Shown here piece after piece: positions 9,600 through 17,961 of a stretch of DNA of 64,000 bases; positions within the stretch are counted from its first letter, which is position 1, and each line of letters starts with the position of its first letter. The stretch is from Opitutus terrae PB90-1 (GTDB taxonomy: Bacteria > Verrucomicrobiota > Verrucomicrobiia > Opitutales > Opitutaceae): NCBI RefSeq assembly GCF_000019965.1, contig NC_010571.1, positions 434,001-498,000 of the forward strand. The letters run 5' to 3'. The notes under the pieces are model-generated. The model was not told the DNA's origin. It searched no databases and saw only the letters and a list, made by a program, of their open reading frames with translations. The position numbers and the translations under genes are program-made.

Positions 9600-11731
9600 G
9601 GCAGCAGGCCGGTGAGGGCGTGGATCTGCCGCGCGAGTTCGCGCAGCGAGATGGGTTTGGCGAGAAAAGCATCGGCGCCCACGGCGCGGCAGCGCTGCGC
9701 ATCTTCCGGCGCCGCGAAGGCGGTGACGGCGAGGATCGGCAGCGCGCGGGTCGCCGGCGCCGCGCGGAGCCGCGCGATCAGCTCGAGCCCGCTCATGCCC
9801 GGCAGTCCCATGTCCACCACCGCGAGCGCCAGCGGTCCGCTCGCGGCGAGCGGCAGCGCCGCTTCGGCGTGCTCGGCATGCAGAACCTCGACGTGATGCC
9901 GTTGCAGGTAGTCGCCGATCAGCGTGTGCTGGTGGGCGTCGTCATCGACCAGCAGCACGGCCCGCGGCCGGTCGGGGCCGGTCGGCGACCGCCGCAGCCC
10001 GTGCGCCCGCACCGCCGGCGGCAGATCGAGACTGAACGTGCTGCCCTGCCCCGGCGCACTGCTCACCGCCACGCGACCGCCATGCAGCCGCGCGATGCGC
10101 TCGACCAGCGCCAGGCCCACGCCCGTCCCCCCATGCGGCCGCGACAGCGATCCGTCGATTTGGGAGAACGGCCGGAAGAGCCGGGCGTGTTTTTCCGGCG
10201 CGATGCCGATCCCGGAATCGCGCACGGCCACGCGCACCCCGCCCGCCGGTGTCGGCTCGACCGTCAAATCGACGGCGCCCCCCGCGGGGGTGAACTTCAG
10301 CGCGTTGCTCAGCAGATTGGACAGCGCCTGGCGGATCAACCGCTCGTCGGCGTGGACGAGCAGCGGCGCGTCCGGCCGGTGCGTGGCCGTGGTGAGTCCC
10401 TTGCCCTGCGCCTCGTAGCGCAGCGACTCGAGGAGCTCGGCCGCGGCCGCGGCGAGATCGAACAACGCCGGCTCCGGCATCGTCCGGCCGGCTTCGATGC
10501 GCGCGAGGTCGAGGATGTCGTTGATCTGGGCGAGCAGCTGCCGGCCGCTGGTATGAATGATCTCGAGGTAGCGGCGCACCCGTGCGGCCTCCATCGCCTC
10601 GCCGGCCTCCAGCAACGACTCGGCCAGCCCGATCACCGCGTTGAGCGGCGTGCGCAGCTCATGGCTCATCGTGGAAAGGAACTCGCTCTTCGCCTTGCTC
10701 GCGGCTTCCGCCGCGGTGCGCGCGGCGATCAATTCCGCCTCGGCCCTCTTCGCCGCCGTGACGTCGGTCAGCGTGCCCGTGACGCCGGTCACCCGGCCGT
10801 CTTCGCCGCGCTGGGCGCGGGCGGAGACCAGCATCCAACGGCAGCCGCCGTCGCGCTGGTGAAAACGCACCTCGCCGCGAAACGACTGCTGCCGGCCGGT
10901 GACCACTTGTTTCCAACTGCGCAGCACCAGCCCGCGATCGGAGGGCTGCACGTAGCGCACCGCGGGCTGACCGAGGCATTCCCCCGCCGTCCACCCGAGC
11001 CGCTGCTGCCACGCCGGGCTCAAAAAGGTCCAGCAGCCGCGGTCGTCGAAGCGGAAAACGACGTCGTCGAGGCTGGCGATCAGCTGCTCATGGTCGGCCA
11101 GCACCTCGTCGCGCCGCCGGCGGTAGTTCATCCGGTCGATCGCGCCCGCCAGCACCCGCGCGGTGATGCGCAGGCATTCGATCGCGCCCCGCGTCCACTT
11201 GATCCGGCCACTGCAATCGTCGAAACCGATGAAGCCCCAGAGCGCGCGGTCGATCTGCACCGGCATCACGACGAGGGATACGATCGATTGGGCCTCGAGA
11301 AACTGCCGTTCCGCCGCGGGAAACCCGCTCACTTCGCCGAACACCGGCTGGTCGGCCGTGAACCGCTGCAGCCACCGGCCATAGCCGGCCTCGGCCAGCG
11401 GCAGATCCTGCAGGTCGGGGTTGTTGATCTGCGGCGTCACGCCCGGTGCACACCATTCATGCCGCTGCGAGCACAGCGCGCGCCCATCGGCTTCGCGCCG
11501 TATCTCGAAAACGTAAACGCGATCCACTTCGGCCGCCTCGCCCAGCACGCGCAGCGCCGCGCGAAACGACGCGGCGTCCGTCCCCCCCACGAGCGTCGCC
11601 GCGGCGAGGCTGGTCGCCGTCAGCAAGCGATCGCGGAGTTGCGCGCCCTCCGCCACTGGCAACGACTCAAGCGACGACGGCACAGCGGGCCGCCTCCGAC
11701 ACGGCGGTAAACGACCACGGCGGGCGGACAC
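9596..11731 (-). CDS. Cytoplasmic GAF-PAS hybrid histidine kinase
   Basis: 711 residues from a GTG at 11731; the true start is uncertain because the first 25 residues are Arg/Pro-rich and later GTG codons are available. A GAF domain (about 40-190) and a PAS domain (about 200-315, ending in the usual DVTAAKRAE linker) precede HisKA with SHELRTPLNAVIG (His near 357). The ATPase domain has DSGIGIAP and GTGVGLAL, and a C-terminal receiver (585-705) has its Asp in VVDMGLPGMSG. The upstream coupled ATG at 11828 opens a different frame (see the receiver fragment), so how this gene is initiated is unclear. Signal unknown. Confidence 0.88.
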   Translation of the reverse strand: MSARRGRLPPCRRRPAVPSSLESLPVAEGAQLRDRLLTATSLAAATLVGGTDAASFRAALRVLGEAAEVDRVYVFEIRREADGRALCSQRHEWCAPGVTPQINNPDLQDLPLAEAGYGRWLQRFTADQPVFGEVSGFPAAERQFLEAQSIVSLVVMPVQIDRALWGFIGFDDCSGRIKWTRGAIECLRITARVLAGAIDRMNYRRRRDEVLADHEQLIASLDDVVFRFDDRGCWTFLSPAWQQRLGWTAGECLGQPAVRYVQPSDRGLVLRSWKQVVTGRQQSFRGEVRFHQRDGGCRWMLVSARAQRGEDGRVTGVTGTLTDVTAAKRAEAELIAARTAAEAASKAKSEFLSTMSHELRTPLNAVIGLAESLLEAGEAMEAARVRRYLEIIHTSGRQLLAQINDILDLARIEAGRTMPEPALFDLAAAAAELLESLRYEAQGKGLTTATHRPDAPLLVHADERLIRQALSNLLSNALKFTPAGGAVDLTVEPTPAGGVRVAVRDSGIGIAPEKHARLFRPFSQIDGSLSRPHGGTGVGLALVERIARLHGGRVAVSSAPGQGSTFSLDLPPAVRAHGLRRSPTGPDRPRAVLLVDDDAHQHTLIGDYLQRHHVEVLHAEHAEAALPLAASGPLALAVVDMGLPGMSGLELIARLRAAPATRALPILAVTAFAAPEDAQRCRAVGADAFLAKPISLRELARQIHALTGLLP

Positions 11732-11828
11732 GGGGGAACGGACCCGAGCGCGCGACGATTTTCCCCAGCGTGATCCGGCTGGGTTCGTCGTCGGCGATGA
11801 TCAGGAGTTTCGCGGGAGCGGCCGTCAT
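11667..11828 (-). pseudogene. Truncated receiver-domain ORF (53 codons) overlapping the kinase start
   Basis: An ATG at 11828 overlaps the stop of the upstream LuxR-type regulator gene (ATGA) and opens a 53-codon frame that ends at 11667, inside the next kinase gene. Its first 28 residues, around KLLIIADDEPSRITLGKIV, match the first strand, acidic DDE cluster and first helix of a response-regulator receiver. The rest does not, and there is no phospho-acceptor Asp region. It is most likely the stub of a receiver domain that once preceded the kinase and lost about 90 residues and its frame. A translated leader peptide that couples the two genes is the other option. Confidence 0.5.
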
Positions 11829-12511
11829 GCGCCCGGCTCCTTGCCGCCTGGCACTTCCACCAGCCCGAGTCGGGCCGCATGCAGCGTCAGCTGCGCCACG
11901 GAGCGCAGGCCCGTCCGGCGCGTGATGCTCGCGCGATGGTTCTCGACCGTGCGCACGCTCAGGCCGAGCCGCTGCGCGATCTCCTTGGACGAAAGCCCCT
12001 CCGCGACGAAGCGCAGCACGTCGCGTTCACGGGTGGAGATATCCAGTTTGGAATCGATCCGCTCTGGATGGCCAGCCATCCGCCGCACAGCGCGCGCGAC
12101 GGCGGGGCCGATGTAGGTCTGGCCCTCGGCGACGGCATTCAATGCGGCGGTGAATTCGGAAAAACTCGCCGTCTTCTCGACGTAGCCGCGCGCGCCGGCG
12201 GAAAGCGCCTCGCGCACCGCCAGTTCGGTGGTGTTGGCCGAAAAGACGAGCACTTGCGGCGGCGGATCGCTGCGCACCTGCCGGAGAAACTCGAGCCCGA
12301 GTCCCTCGAGCAACATCCAGTCGAGTACCACCACCTGGGGGCGGGTGGCATCGGCGACCCGCAACGCCTCCTCGACGCTCCCGGCCTCACCGACGACGGT
12401 AAACCGCGGCATCGCGGCCACAAACGTCACCAGCATCTGACGAATCGCCGTCTGGTCTTCGACGACCATGACGCCGATCTTCGCGCCAGGAGCAGAGTGA
12501 GGAGAGGACAT
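11825..12511 (-). CDS. NarL/FixJ-type response regulator
   Basis: 228 residues. The receiver domain (about 10-130) has the acidic pair in VVEDQ and the acceptor Asp in VVVLDWMLLEG (near 60). A LuxR-type helix-turn-helix follows (about 155-215; STRERDVLRFVAEGLSSKEI, then RTVENHRA). It is a DNA-binding transcription regulator expected to be driven by the three kinases encoded downstream on the same strand. It is the first gene of the cluster and has a good promoter whose predicted transcript starts at the ATG itself. Confidence 0.93.
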   Translation of the reverse strand: MSSPHSAPGAKIGVMVVEDQTAIRQMLVTFVAAMPRFTVVGEAGSVEEALRVADATRPQVVVLDWMLLEGLGLEFLRQVRSDPPPQVLVFSANTTELAVREALSAGARGYVEKTASFSEFTAALNAVAEGQTYIGPAVARAVRRMAGHPERIDSKLDISTRERDVLRFVAEGLSSKEIAQRLGLSVRTVENHRASITRRTGLRSVAQLTLHAARLGLVEVPGGKEPGA

Positions 12512-12517
12512 GCCACC

Positions 12518-12546
12518 AGTATACGGTTCGCCCCTGCCCGAGTTAA
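12518..12546 (-). promoter_or_regulatory. Sigma-70 type promoter of the sensory operon, predicted leaderless
   Basis: On the minus strand TTAACT (complement of 12541-12546) and TATACT (complement of 12518-12523) are separated by exactly 17 bp, matching the -35/-10 consensus at 4/6 and 5/6. Only 6 nt separate the -10 from the ATG at 12511, so the normal +1 would be the A of the start codon. No Shine-Dalgarno site is present. Confidence 0.6.
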
Positions 12547-12644
12547 TGAGTAGTTCTCGTCAATCGCGGCGCTCCCTCCTCCCCCCGACGGCCGACGCGG
12601 CCCAAGCCGTTGACTTGCCGCATCCGGCGGCCAACAAGCACCCC

Positions 12645-13325
12645 ATGCAACAGCACCTGGTGGTTCTCAGCGGCGCGGGCATGAGCGCCGAGAGCGGGAT
12701 CCCGACCTTCCGCGGCGCCAACGGGCTCTGGGAAAACCATCGGATCGAGGACGTTGCCAGCCCCGCAGGCTGGGCGCGCGATCGCGCCACGGTGCTGCGA
12801 TTCTACAACGAACGTCGCAAGAAGATGTGGGCGTGCGAGCCGAACGCCGGCCACCGCGGGCTCGCGGCCCTCGAGCAGGATTTTCGGGTTTCGATTGTCA
12901 CTCAGAACATTGACAACCTGCACGAGCGCGCCGGCAGCACCCGCGTACTGCACCTGCACGGGGAGCTCACGAAGTCCCGCAGCACGGTTGACCCGTCGCT
13001 CGTCTACGACATCGAGGGCTGGGAACTGAAACTCGGCGACCGCTGTGCGAAAGGCTCGCAACTGCGACCGCACATCGTGTGGTTCGGGGAGGACGTGCCG
13101 TTACTCGGCGCCGCGGCGGAGATCGTGAGCTCCGCGGATATTCTCGTGGTGATCGGCACGTCGCTGCAGGTCTATCCGGCGGCATCGCTGATCGATTACG
13201 CGCCGGATCACGCGCGCGTGTTCCTGATCGATCCGCATCCGGCGCCGGTCGCGCCGCGCGTGGTCGTCATTCCGGCGGGCGCAAGCGAAGGCGTGACGCG
13301 GCTGCGGCAGGAATTGCTGCCGTAG
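12645..13325 (+). CDS. cobB: Sir2-family NAD-dependent protein deacylase
   Basis: 226 residues from the ATG at 12645; the open frame runs further upstream but that part has no Sir2 homology. NAD-binding motifs GAGMSAESG (about 8-16) and TQNIDNLHERAG (near 86), the catalytic His in HLHGEL (near 104), and GTSLQVYPA (near 171) are all present. The four Cys of the usual sirtuin zinc ribbon are not: the region between HLHGEL and HIVWFGE holds only one Cys. Sirtuins remove acyl groups from lysines using NAD. The gene is divergent from the sensory operon and convergent with rlmN. Confidence 0.9.
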   Translation: MQQHLVVLSGAGMSAESGIPTFRGANGLWENHRIEDVASPAGWARDRATVLRFYNERRKKMWACEPNAGHRGLAALEQDFRVSIVTQNIDNLHERAGSTRVLHLHGELTKSRSTVDPSLVYDIEGWELKLGDRCAKGSQLRPHIVWFGEDVPLLGAAAEIVSSADILVVIGTSLQVYPAASLIDYAPDHARVFLIDPHPAPVAPRVVVIPAGASEGVTRLRQELLP

Positions 13326-13360
13326 GCTCGTGGCACGGGCGAGACGCCCGCGCTCCTACG
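13321..13360. terminator. GC-rich hairpin between sir2 and rlmN
   Basis: An inner stem CGGGCG-AGA-CGCCCG (13336-13350) is nested in an outer stem CGTAGG/CCTACG (13321-13326 and 13355-13360), and the outer left arm includes the sir2 stop codon. It lies between convergent genes, so it may end transcription from both sides, although there is no T-tract. Similar GC hairpins occur after other stop codons in the window (16953, 35011). Confidence 0.45.
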
Positions 13361-13380
13361 CAAGCGTCGTTCGTTTCTGT

Positions 13381-13450
13381 CTCTCAACTCTCAGCTCTCA
13401 ACCCTCAACTCCCTACCCTCAACTCTCAACTCTGGACGCTCAGCTCTCCG
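13381..13450. repeat. Ten tandem degenerate heptamers overlapping the rlmN 3' end
   Basis: Seventy bases divide into ten 7-bp units without a gap. The commonest unit is CTCTCAA, with variants such as CTCTCAG, CCCTCAA and CTCTGGA. The rlmN stop codon (13426-13428) and its last eight codons lie inside the array. Only one arm is present here, unlike the two-armed copies in the flagellar cluster (45744, 53737, 57080) that use the same unit. Confidence 0.85.
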
Positions 13451-14493
13451 CGCTTGGCCCGGAGCTGTCCGCAGGCGGCGTCGATGTCAGGGCCGCGCGA
13501 GCGGCGCAGGTGCGTGACCACGCCGCGCGCACGCAGCTCGGCCAAAAACTGCGCCGCCGCCTCGTCGCCACTCGGCTCGTAGCGCACGCCGCGCAGGCTC
13601 AATCCGGTCGGATTGTAGTGCAGCAGGTTCACGTGCATCCGCCGCGATCCGATCACCGCGGCCAGCATGCGCGCATGCGCCGCGGAATCGTTCACGCCCT
13701 TGAGCAAACAATATTGGATGATCACGGGCCGGCCGCGACTCGCTTGGAACCGGTCAACCGCTGCAAGGATGTCGGCGATGGCGAACCGCCGGCCGGCGGG
13801 CAGCAGCGCGGCGCGCGTGGCATCGTCCGGCGCGTGCAGCGACACCGCGAGATTGATCCCCAGATCGGCCGCGGTCAGCGCGTCGATGCCTGGCACGAGC
13901 CCGACGGTGGAGACGGTGACCTGCCGCCAGCCGAGCCCACCATAGGTGTTGTCGGCGATTCGCCGCACCGCCGTGAGCACGGCGTCGAGATTCAGCAGCG
14001 GCTCGCCCATGCCCATGAACACGACGGTTTGCAGCTTCCGCCCGGCGCTGGCCGCCTCGCGTCGCAGCGCGAGAAACTGCTCGACCATTTCGCCCGCGGT
14101 GAGGTTGCGCTCGAAACCCGATTGCGCGGTCGCGCAGAAATCGCAGCCCATGGCGCATCCGACCTGCGAAGACAGGCAACCGGCCGCCCGATCGGCGCGG
14201 TAGTCCGGCATCAACACCGCTTCCACCGTGCGCCCGTCGGCGAGCCGTAGCAGCAGCTTCGTCGTGCCGTCGGCCGCCACCTGCCGCGCGGCCAGCGCGG
14301 TGCCGCCCGGTGCAAACTCGATCCGCAGCCGCTCGAGCAAGCCCGCCGGCCAGGGCCGGCCGGCCTCCGTCAGCTCACCGCACCGCGCATAGTACTCCCG
14401 CAGCACCCGCCCGGCGTGGCTTCGCTTGTAGCCCCACTGCGCCAGCACCGACGCCAGATCGTCGACGGACAGCTCGGCAAGGGAGGGACGCAT
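13426..14493 (-). CDS. rlmN: Dual-specificity RNA methyltransferase RlmN (radical SAM)
   Basis: 355 residues, the normal length. The radical-SAM cluster motif is CAMGCDFC (about 115-122). GEPLLN (SAM contact) and a late Cys in DAACGQL, which matches the methyl-carrying Cys of RlmN, are also present. RlmN methylates C2 of A2503 in 23S rRNA and of A37 in some tRNAs. The start ATG at 14493 has no Shine-Dalgarno site. The last residues (GELSVQS) and the stop are encoded by the heptamer array at 13381-13450, so the C-terminus has probably been reshaped by repeat insertion. Convergent with sir2. Confidence 0.95.
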   Translation of the reverse strand: MRPSLAELSVDDLASVLAQWGYKRSHAGRVLREYYARCGELTEAGRPWPAGLLERLRIEFAPGGTALAARQVAADGTTKLLLRLADGRTVEAVLMPDYRADRAAGCLSSQVGCAMGCDFCATAQSGFERNLTAGEMVEQFLALRREAASAGRKLQTVVFMGMGEPLLNLDAVLTAVRRIADNTYGGLGWRQVTVSTVGLVPGIDALTAADLGINLAVSLHAPDDATRAALLPAGRRFAIADILAAVDRFQASRGRPVIIQYCLLKGVNDSAAHARMLAAVIGSRRMHVNLLHYNPTGLSLRGVRYEPSGDEAAAQFLAELRARGVVTHLRRSRGPDIDAACGQLRAKRGELSVQS

Positions 14494-14791
14494 CCGATGA
14501 CTTGACCGCGGCCCGCGGGCATTGGCAACTCGCGAGCGAGGAGCGGCGCGTTAAGCGCGATGGCCACCGCGGCACGCTCGCGCCGGTGATTGTCACTTTC
14601 CCGAGAAATTTTCCGAGCATCGGGCCATCGGCCTTGCGCCGGAGAATTTCTTAATCTCCCATGAGGTATCCAGCCACTCCGTTCGAGCCTCCGCGATGCC
14701 GGCGATTTCGCCCGCTGCGGACCGGCGTGGTCCCATCTGCCGCGCGCGTGGTGCGCGGCGCCTAACGCAATCGATCAAACCCTGGAGAACC

Positions 14792-16198
14792 ATGCTTGCC
14801 ACCGCCCGCATCAAAGCCCGTCCGTTCCGTGTCTATCAGCGCGCCGATCTGCCGCGCATCCCGCAGTTGCAGCGCCTGCCGGCGGACACGTTGCTGGCGA
14901 TGCGAGCCGTGGCCGCCGTGCTGCCGTTTCGCGTCAACCAGTACGTCGTGGAGGAGCTGATCGACTGGAACAACCTCCCGGCCGATCCGATGTTTCAGCT
15001 CACGTTTCCCCAGCCCGGCATGCTGGCGGAAGCGGATCTGGCGAAGATGATGCGGCTGCTGGCGGACGGGGCCGACCAGCCGACGATCGAGCGCGCCGCG
15101 CGGCAGATCCAGCGCCGGCTCAACCCGCATCCCGCGGGCCAGATGGAGCTCAACGTGCCGTACTTCGACGGGCAACCGCTGTCCGGGATGCAGCACAAAT
15201 ACCGCGATACGGTGCTGTTTTTCCCGAGCCCCGGTCAGACCTGCCACACCTACTGCACCTACTGTTTTCGCTGGCCGCAGTTCGTCGGGCTCGACGAGTT
15301 GAAGTTTGCGAGCCGGCAGGCCGAGTCACTCGTGGCGTACCTGAAGGAGCATCCGGAAGTGAGCAATGTTCTCTTCACCGGCGGCGATCCGCTCGTGATG
15401 CGCACGGCGGTGCTGCGGCGCTACATCGAGCCGCTGCTCAGCCCGGAGCTGGAGCACATTTCCGCGATCCGGATCGGCACCAAGTCGCCGGCCTGGTGGC
15501 CGTATCGCTTCGTCAACGAGCCGGATTCCGATGATCTGCTGCGGCTGTTCGACCAAGTGCGTGCCGCCGGCCGGCACATGGCAATCATGGCGCACTACAG
15601 CCGGCCGCGGGAGTTGCAGACGCCCGTCGCGCAGGCGGCGTTGCGGCGGATCAAGAGCACGGGCGCCATCGTACGCTGCCAGGCCCCGCTCATCCGCCAC
15701 GTGAACGACGATGCCGACACCTGGGCGGATCTGTGGCGGCTGCAAGTCCGGCTGGGTGCCGTGCCCTACTACATGTTCGTCGAGCGTGATACCGGACCCA
15801 AGGGCTACTTCGAGGTCCCGCTGGCGCGGTGCTATGAGATTTTCCAGAAGGCCTACCGCCGCGTGTCGGGGCTTGAGCGTACCGTGCGGGGTCCGTCCAT
15901 GTCGGCCACGCCGGGCAAGGTGATCATCGACGGCGTGACGGAGCTCCAGGGTGAAAAGGTGTTTTCGCTGCGGTTCGTGCAGGCGCGCGAACCGGACTGG
16001 GTGCGCCGGCCATTCTTCGCGAAATTCGATCCGGAAGCCACCTGGCTCGATCAGCTGCGGCCCGCCTTTGGCGAACGCGAGTTCTTCTTCCAGCGCGCGC
16101 TGCGCGAGGTGAAGCACTCGCATCAGCAACCGGCGTTCGGACATCGGATCGCGCCGCGACGCAAGCTCGCGGTCTTCGGTCATGTCGAGTGGGAATAG
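14792..16198 (+). CDS. KamA-family radical SAM aminomutase-like protein
   Basis: 468 residues from the ATG at 14792, which has a GGAG site 7 nt upstream, one of few in the window. The radical-SAM motif CHTYCTYC is at about 150-157. LFTGGDPLVM and a lysine in TPGKVIIDG (near 376), which fits the PLP lysine of lysine 2,3-aminomutases, follow. The family moves an amino group between carbons; members include KamA and EpmB, which acts on lysine for EF-P modification. At 468 residues it is longer than EpmB and somewhat longer than KamA, so it may be a distinct subfamily. Substrate is unknown. No EF-P or lysine fermentation genes are adjacent. Confidence 0.8.
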   Translation: MLATARIKARPFRVYQRADLPRIPQLQRLPADTLLAMRAVAAVLPFRVNQYVVEELIDWNNLPADPMFQLTFPQPGMLAEADLAKMMRLLADGADQPTIERAARQIQRRLNPHPAGQMELNVPYFDGQPLSGMQHKYRDTVLFFPSPGQTCHTYCTYCFRWPQFVGLDELKFASRQAESLVAYLKEHPEVSNVLFTGGDPLVMRTAVLRRYIEPLLSPELEHISAIRIGTKSPAWWPYRFVNEPDSDDLLRLFDQVRAAGRHMAIMAHYSRPRELQTPVAQAALRRIKSTGAIVRCQAPLIRHVNDDADTWADLWRLQVRLGAVPYYMFVERDTGPKGYFEVPLARCYEIFQKAYRRVSGLERTVRGPSMSATPGKVIIDGVTELQGEKVFSLRFVQAREPDWVRRPFFAKFDPEATWLDQLRPAFGEREFFFQRALREVKHSHQQPAFGHRIAPRRKLAVFGHVEWE

Positions 16199-16317
16199 GC
16201 TCGCGCGGTGAGCGGACGCCCCGCCCTGGGCGAGGCCGATAGCGGCTACGTCATTGTCTCGAACGCCCTAACCTGGAAATTTCCCGCGCTCGTGACCGCC
16301 ATCGTGGATCCCACCGT

Positions 16318-16746
16318 CTAGGCGCGGCGCGACGCCAGCGCCGCGGGAATCCCCGGACGCTGGCCGGTGCCGGACCAGACCAGCGCGCTCCACAGCCCGT
16401 GTGTGCTGGTCGGATACTCCAGCAGCGCCTGCCGGCCCCAGCGGTCGCGCCACGCACAGAGCGCGGCTAACTGCACCACAAAGCCGACGCCCGTGCCCGC
16501 GAGCGCCGTATACGTGTCCGATTGGGCCACCGCCGCGGGCGGTGCGACACTGACCAGCGCGCGATGCACGCCGACGCGGTGAAGCAGCGCGTGCACTCGC
16601 TCGTCGAGCTGCCAGAGACGCAACAGCGAGCGCATGGGACGGGCTTCGTTGAAGCGGGTCGCGAGCGTGACTTCGGCCAGGGCTTCGTCGGCGGCGGTGG
16701 CCTGCAAGATGCGGTGAGTCGGGGACGAGGACGCGGCGGGTAACAT
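16318..16746 (-). CDS. Hypothetical protein
   Basis: 142 residues from an ATG at 16746. The composition (Leu, Ala, Arg, with several Trp) is protein-like, and the C-terminal half has a weakly hydrophobic stretch around GVGFVVQLAALCAW. No family is recognised and no motif is clear. It stands alone, convergent with the radical SAM gene and downstream of the GH43 gene on the same strand after 252 bp. A chance frame in GC-rich DNA cannot be excluded, although no other frame in this stretch looks better. Confidence 0.4.
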   Translation of the reverse strand: MLPAASSSPTHRILQATAADEALAEVTLATRFNEARPMRSLLRLWQLDERVHALLHRVGVHRALVSVAPPAAVAQSDTYTALAGTGVGFVVQLAALCAWRDRWGRQALLEYPTSTHGLWSALVWSGTGQRPGIPAALASRRA

Positions 16747-16751
16747 GGGGC

Positions 16752-16769
16752 GGCGGGATTCACCCCGCC
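16752..16769. repeat. Short GC hairpin
   Basis: GGCGGG and CCCGCC flank a 6-nt loop, just upstream of the 142-residue ORF. It resembles the other small GC-rich palindromes in this window. The rest of 16770-16950 shows no gene or clear signal. Confidence 0.4.
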
Positions 16770-16952
16770 CGCCAAAGTCGGCGGACGGTCGCCCCTGGAC
16801 CGACCCCAGACACGCCGGTTCGGGCGCGCCGCCCCCTTAGTAGGCGCACGAAACCGCGGCAGAAGTACGGCTGCACGCGGGCCACACGGTCACGGACGCC
16901 GCACGCAACCGCCCTACGCAGATCGCGCAGACCAACGGGCCGAGAAGGGGGA

Positions 16953-16970
16953 CGCGAGGCTCGCCTCGCG
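16953..16970. terminator. GC hairpin downstream of the GH43 gene
   Basis: CGCGAGGC and GCCTCGCG form a perfect 8-bp stem with a 2-nt centre, 28 bp past the GH43 stop at 16999. There is no strong T-tract, only a C/T-rich run after it on the minus strand. It could end GH43 transcription or be a copy of a dispersed palindrome. Confidence 0.45.
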
Positions 16971-16998
16971 CCCTGGCGTGCACCGGTCCGCAGCCTGC

Positions 16999-17961
16999 TC
17001 AGGGCTCCATCGGCCGGATCGAGCCGTCGGCCTCGTAGAACAGTTCCTGCACCTTGACGGAGCGCTTGTAGGAAATGCCTCCGGAGAGCGACGCATCGTG
17101 GTAGTAAAGCCACCAGCGGCCCTGGTGCTCGACGATCGAGTGATGCGTCGTCCAACCCAGCACCGGCGGCAGGAACCGGCCGCGGAACGTGAACGGTCCC
17201 AGCGGGCTCTTGCTCGTCGCGTAAACCAGGTTGTGGGTGTCACCGGTCGAATAGGAAAGATAGTAGGTGCCCTGGTAGAGGTGCATCCACGGTCCCTCGA
17301 AATAGCGGCGGGCTGTGTTCGAACCTTTCAGCGGCTGACCGCTGGCGTCGGTGATGACCAAATCCTGCGGTGGCGTGGCGAACTGCAGCATGTCGGGCGT
17401 GAGCTTCGCGATCTTCGGGCAGAGCGCGGGCCGGCTGTCGACCGGTTCCTTGGCGTCCTTGACGAACTTGCCCGTGGTCCAGCACTGCAGTTGTCCGCCC
17501 CAGAGGCCGCCGAATGCCAGGTAGAACTCGCCATCGGCCGCCTGGAACACGCAGGGATCGATGCTGAAGCTGCCCTTGATCGGCTGCGGCTCAGGCTTGA
17601 ACGGCCCCTGCGGCTTCGTGGACGTGGCCACGCCGATCCGGAAGATGCCGTCCTTGTCGCGCGCCGGGAAATAGAGGTAGTACCGGCCGTTCCGAAAGGC
17701 GGCATCGGGTGCCCACATTTGCCGCGACGCCCAGGGCACATCCTTCACGTGCAGCACCTCGCCGTGATCCGTCACCGGTCCCTCCGGATGCTCCTGCGAG
17801 AACACGTGGTAGTCGGTCATGCCATACTGGTCACCCAAGTCATTCTCCGCCATGTCCTGCGGCAGGTCATGCGACGGGTAGATAAAAACCTTGCCGTCAA
17901 ACACGTGGGCGGACGGATCGGCAGTGAAAAGGTGGCTGATCAACGGTTTCTTCGTGCTCAT
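16999..17961 (-). CDS. Glycoside hydrolase family 43 protein
   Basis: 320 residues from the ATG at 17961; longer frames upstream lack homology. The five-bladed propeller family signature is clear: the general-base Asp in TADPSAHVFDG (near 15), the pKa-modulating Asp in SIDPCVF (near 135) and the general-acid Glu in YFEGPWMH (near 221). MWAPDA also fits. Known members are beta-xylosidases and arabinofuranosidases acting on xylan or arabinan. No signal peptide is visible, so it likely works in the cytoplasm on imported oligosaccharides. Together with the PL10 lyase at 23516 it points to plant polysaccharide use. Confidence 0.9.
   Translation of the reverse strand: MSTKKPLISHLFTADPSAHVFDGKVFIYPSHDLPQDMAENDLGDQYGMTDYHVFSQEHPEGPVTDHGEVLHVKDVPWASRQMWAPDAAFRNGRYYLYFPARDKDGIFRIGVATSTKPQGPFKPEPQPIKGSFSIDPCVFQAADGEFYLAFGGLWGGQLQCWTTGKFVKDAKEPVDSRPALCPKIAKLTPDMLQFATPPQDLVITDASGQPLKGSNTARRYFEGPWMHLYQGTYYLSYSTGDTHNLVYATSKSPLGPFTFRGRFLPPVLGWTTHHSIVEHQGRWWLYYHDASLSGGISYKRSVKVQELFYEADGSIRPMEP

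Noticed and set aside
13381-13450. Tandem repeats as a CRISPR array
   Set aside because: Units are 7 bp, contiguous and degenerate, with no spacers of regular length and no cas genes.
14600-14655. Inverted AGAAATT/AATTTCT pair upstream of the radical SAM gene as a riboswitch
   Set aside because: Short arms, long loop and no conserved riboswitch core that I recognise.
16760-17155. Minus-strand frame overlapping the GH43 3' end
   Set aside because: Arg-rich translation in a second frame of a clear GH43 gene; no homology or start signal.
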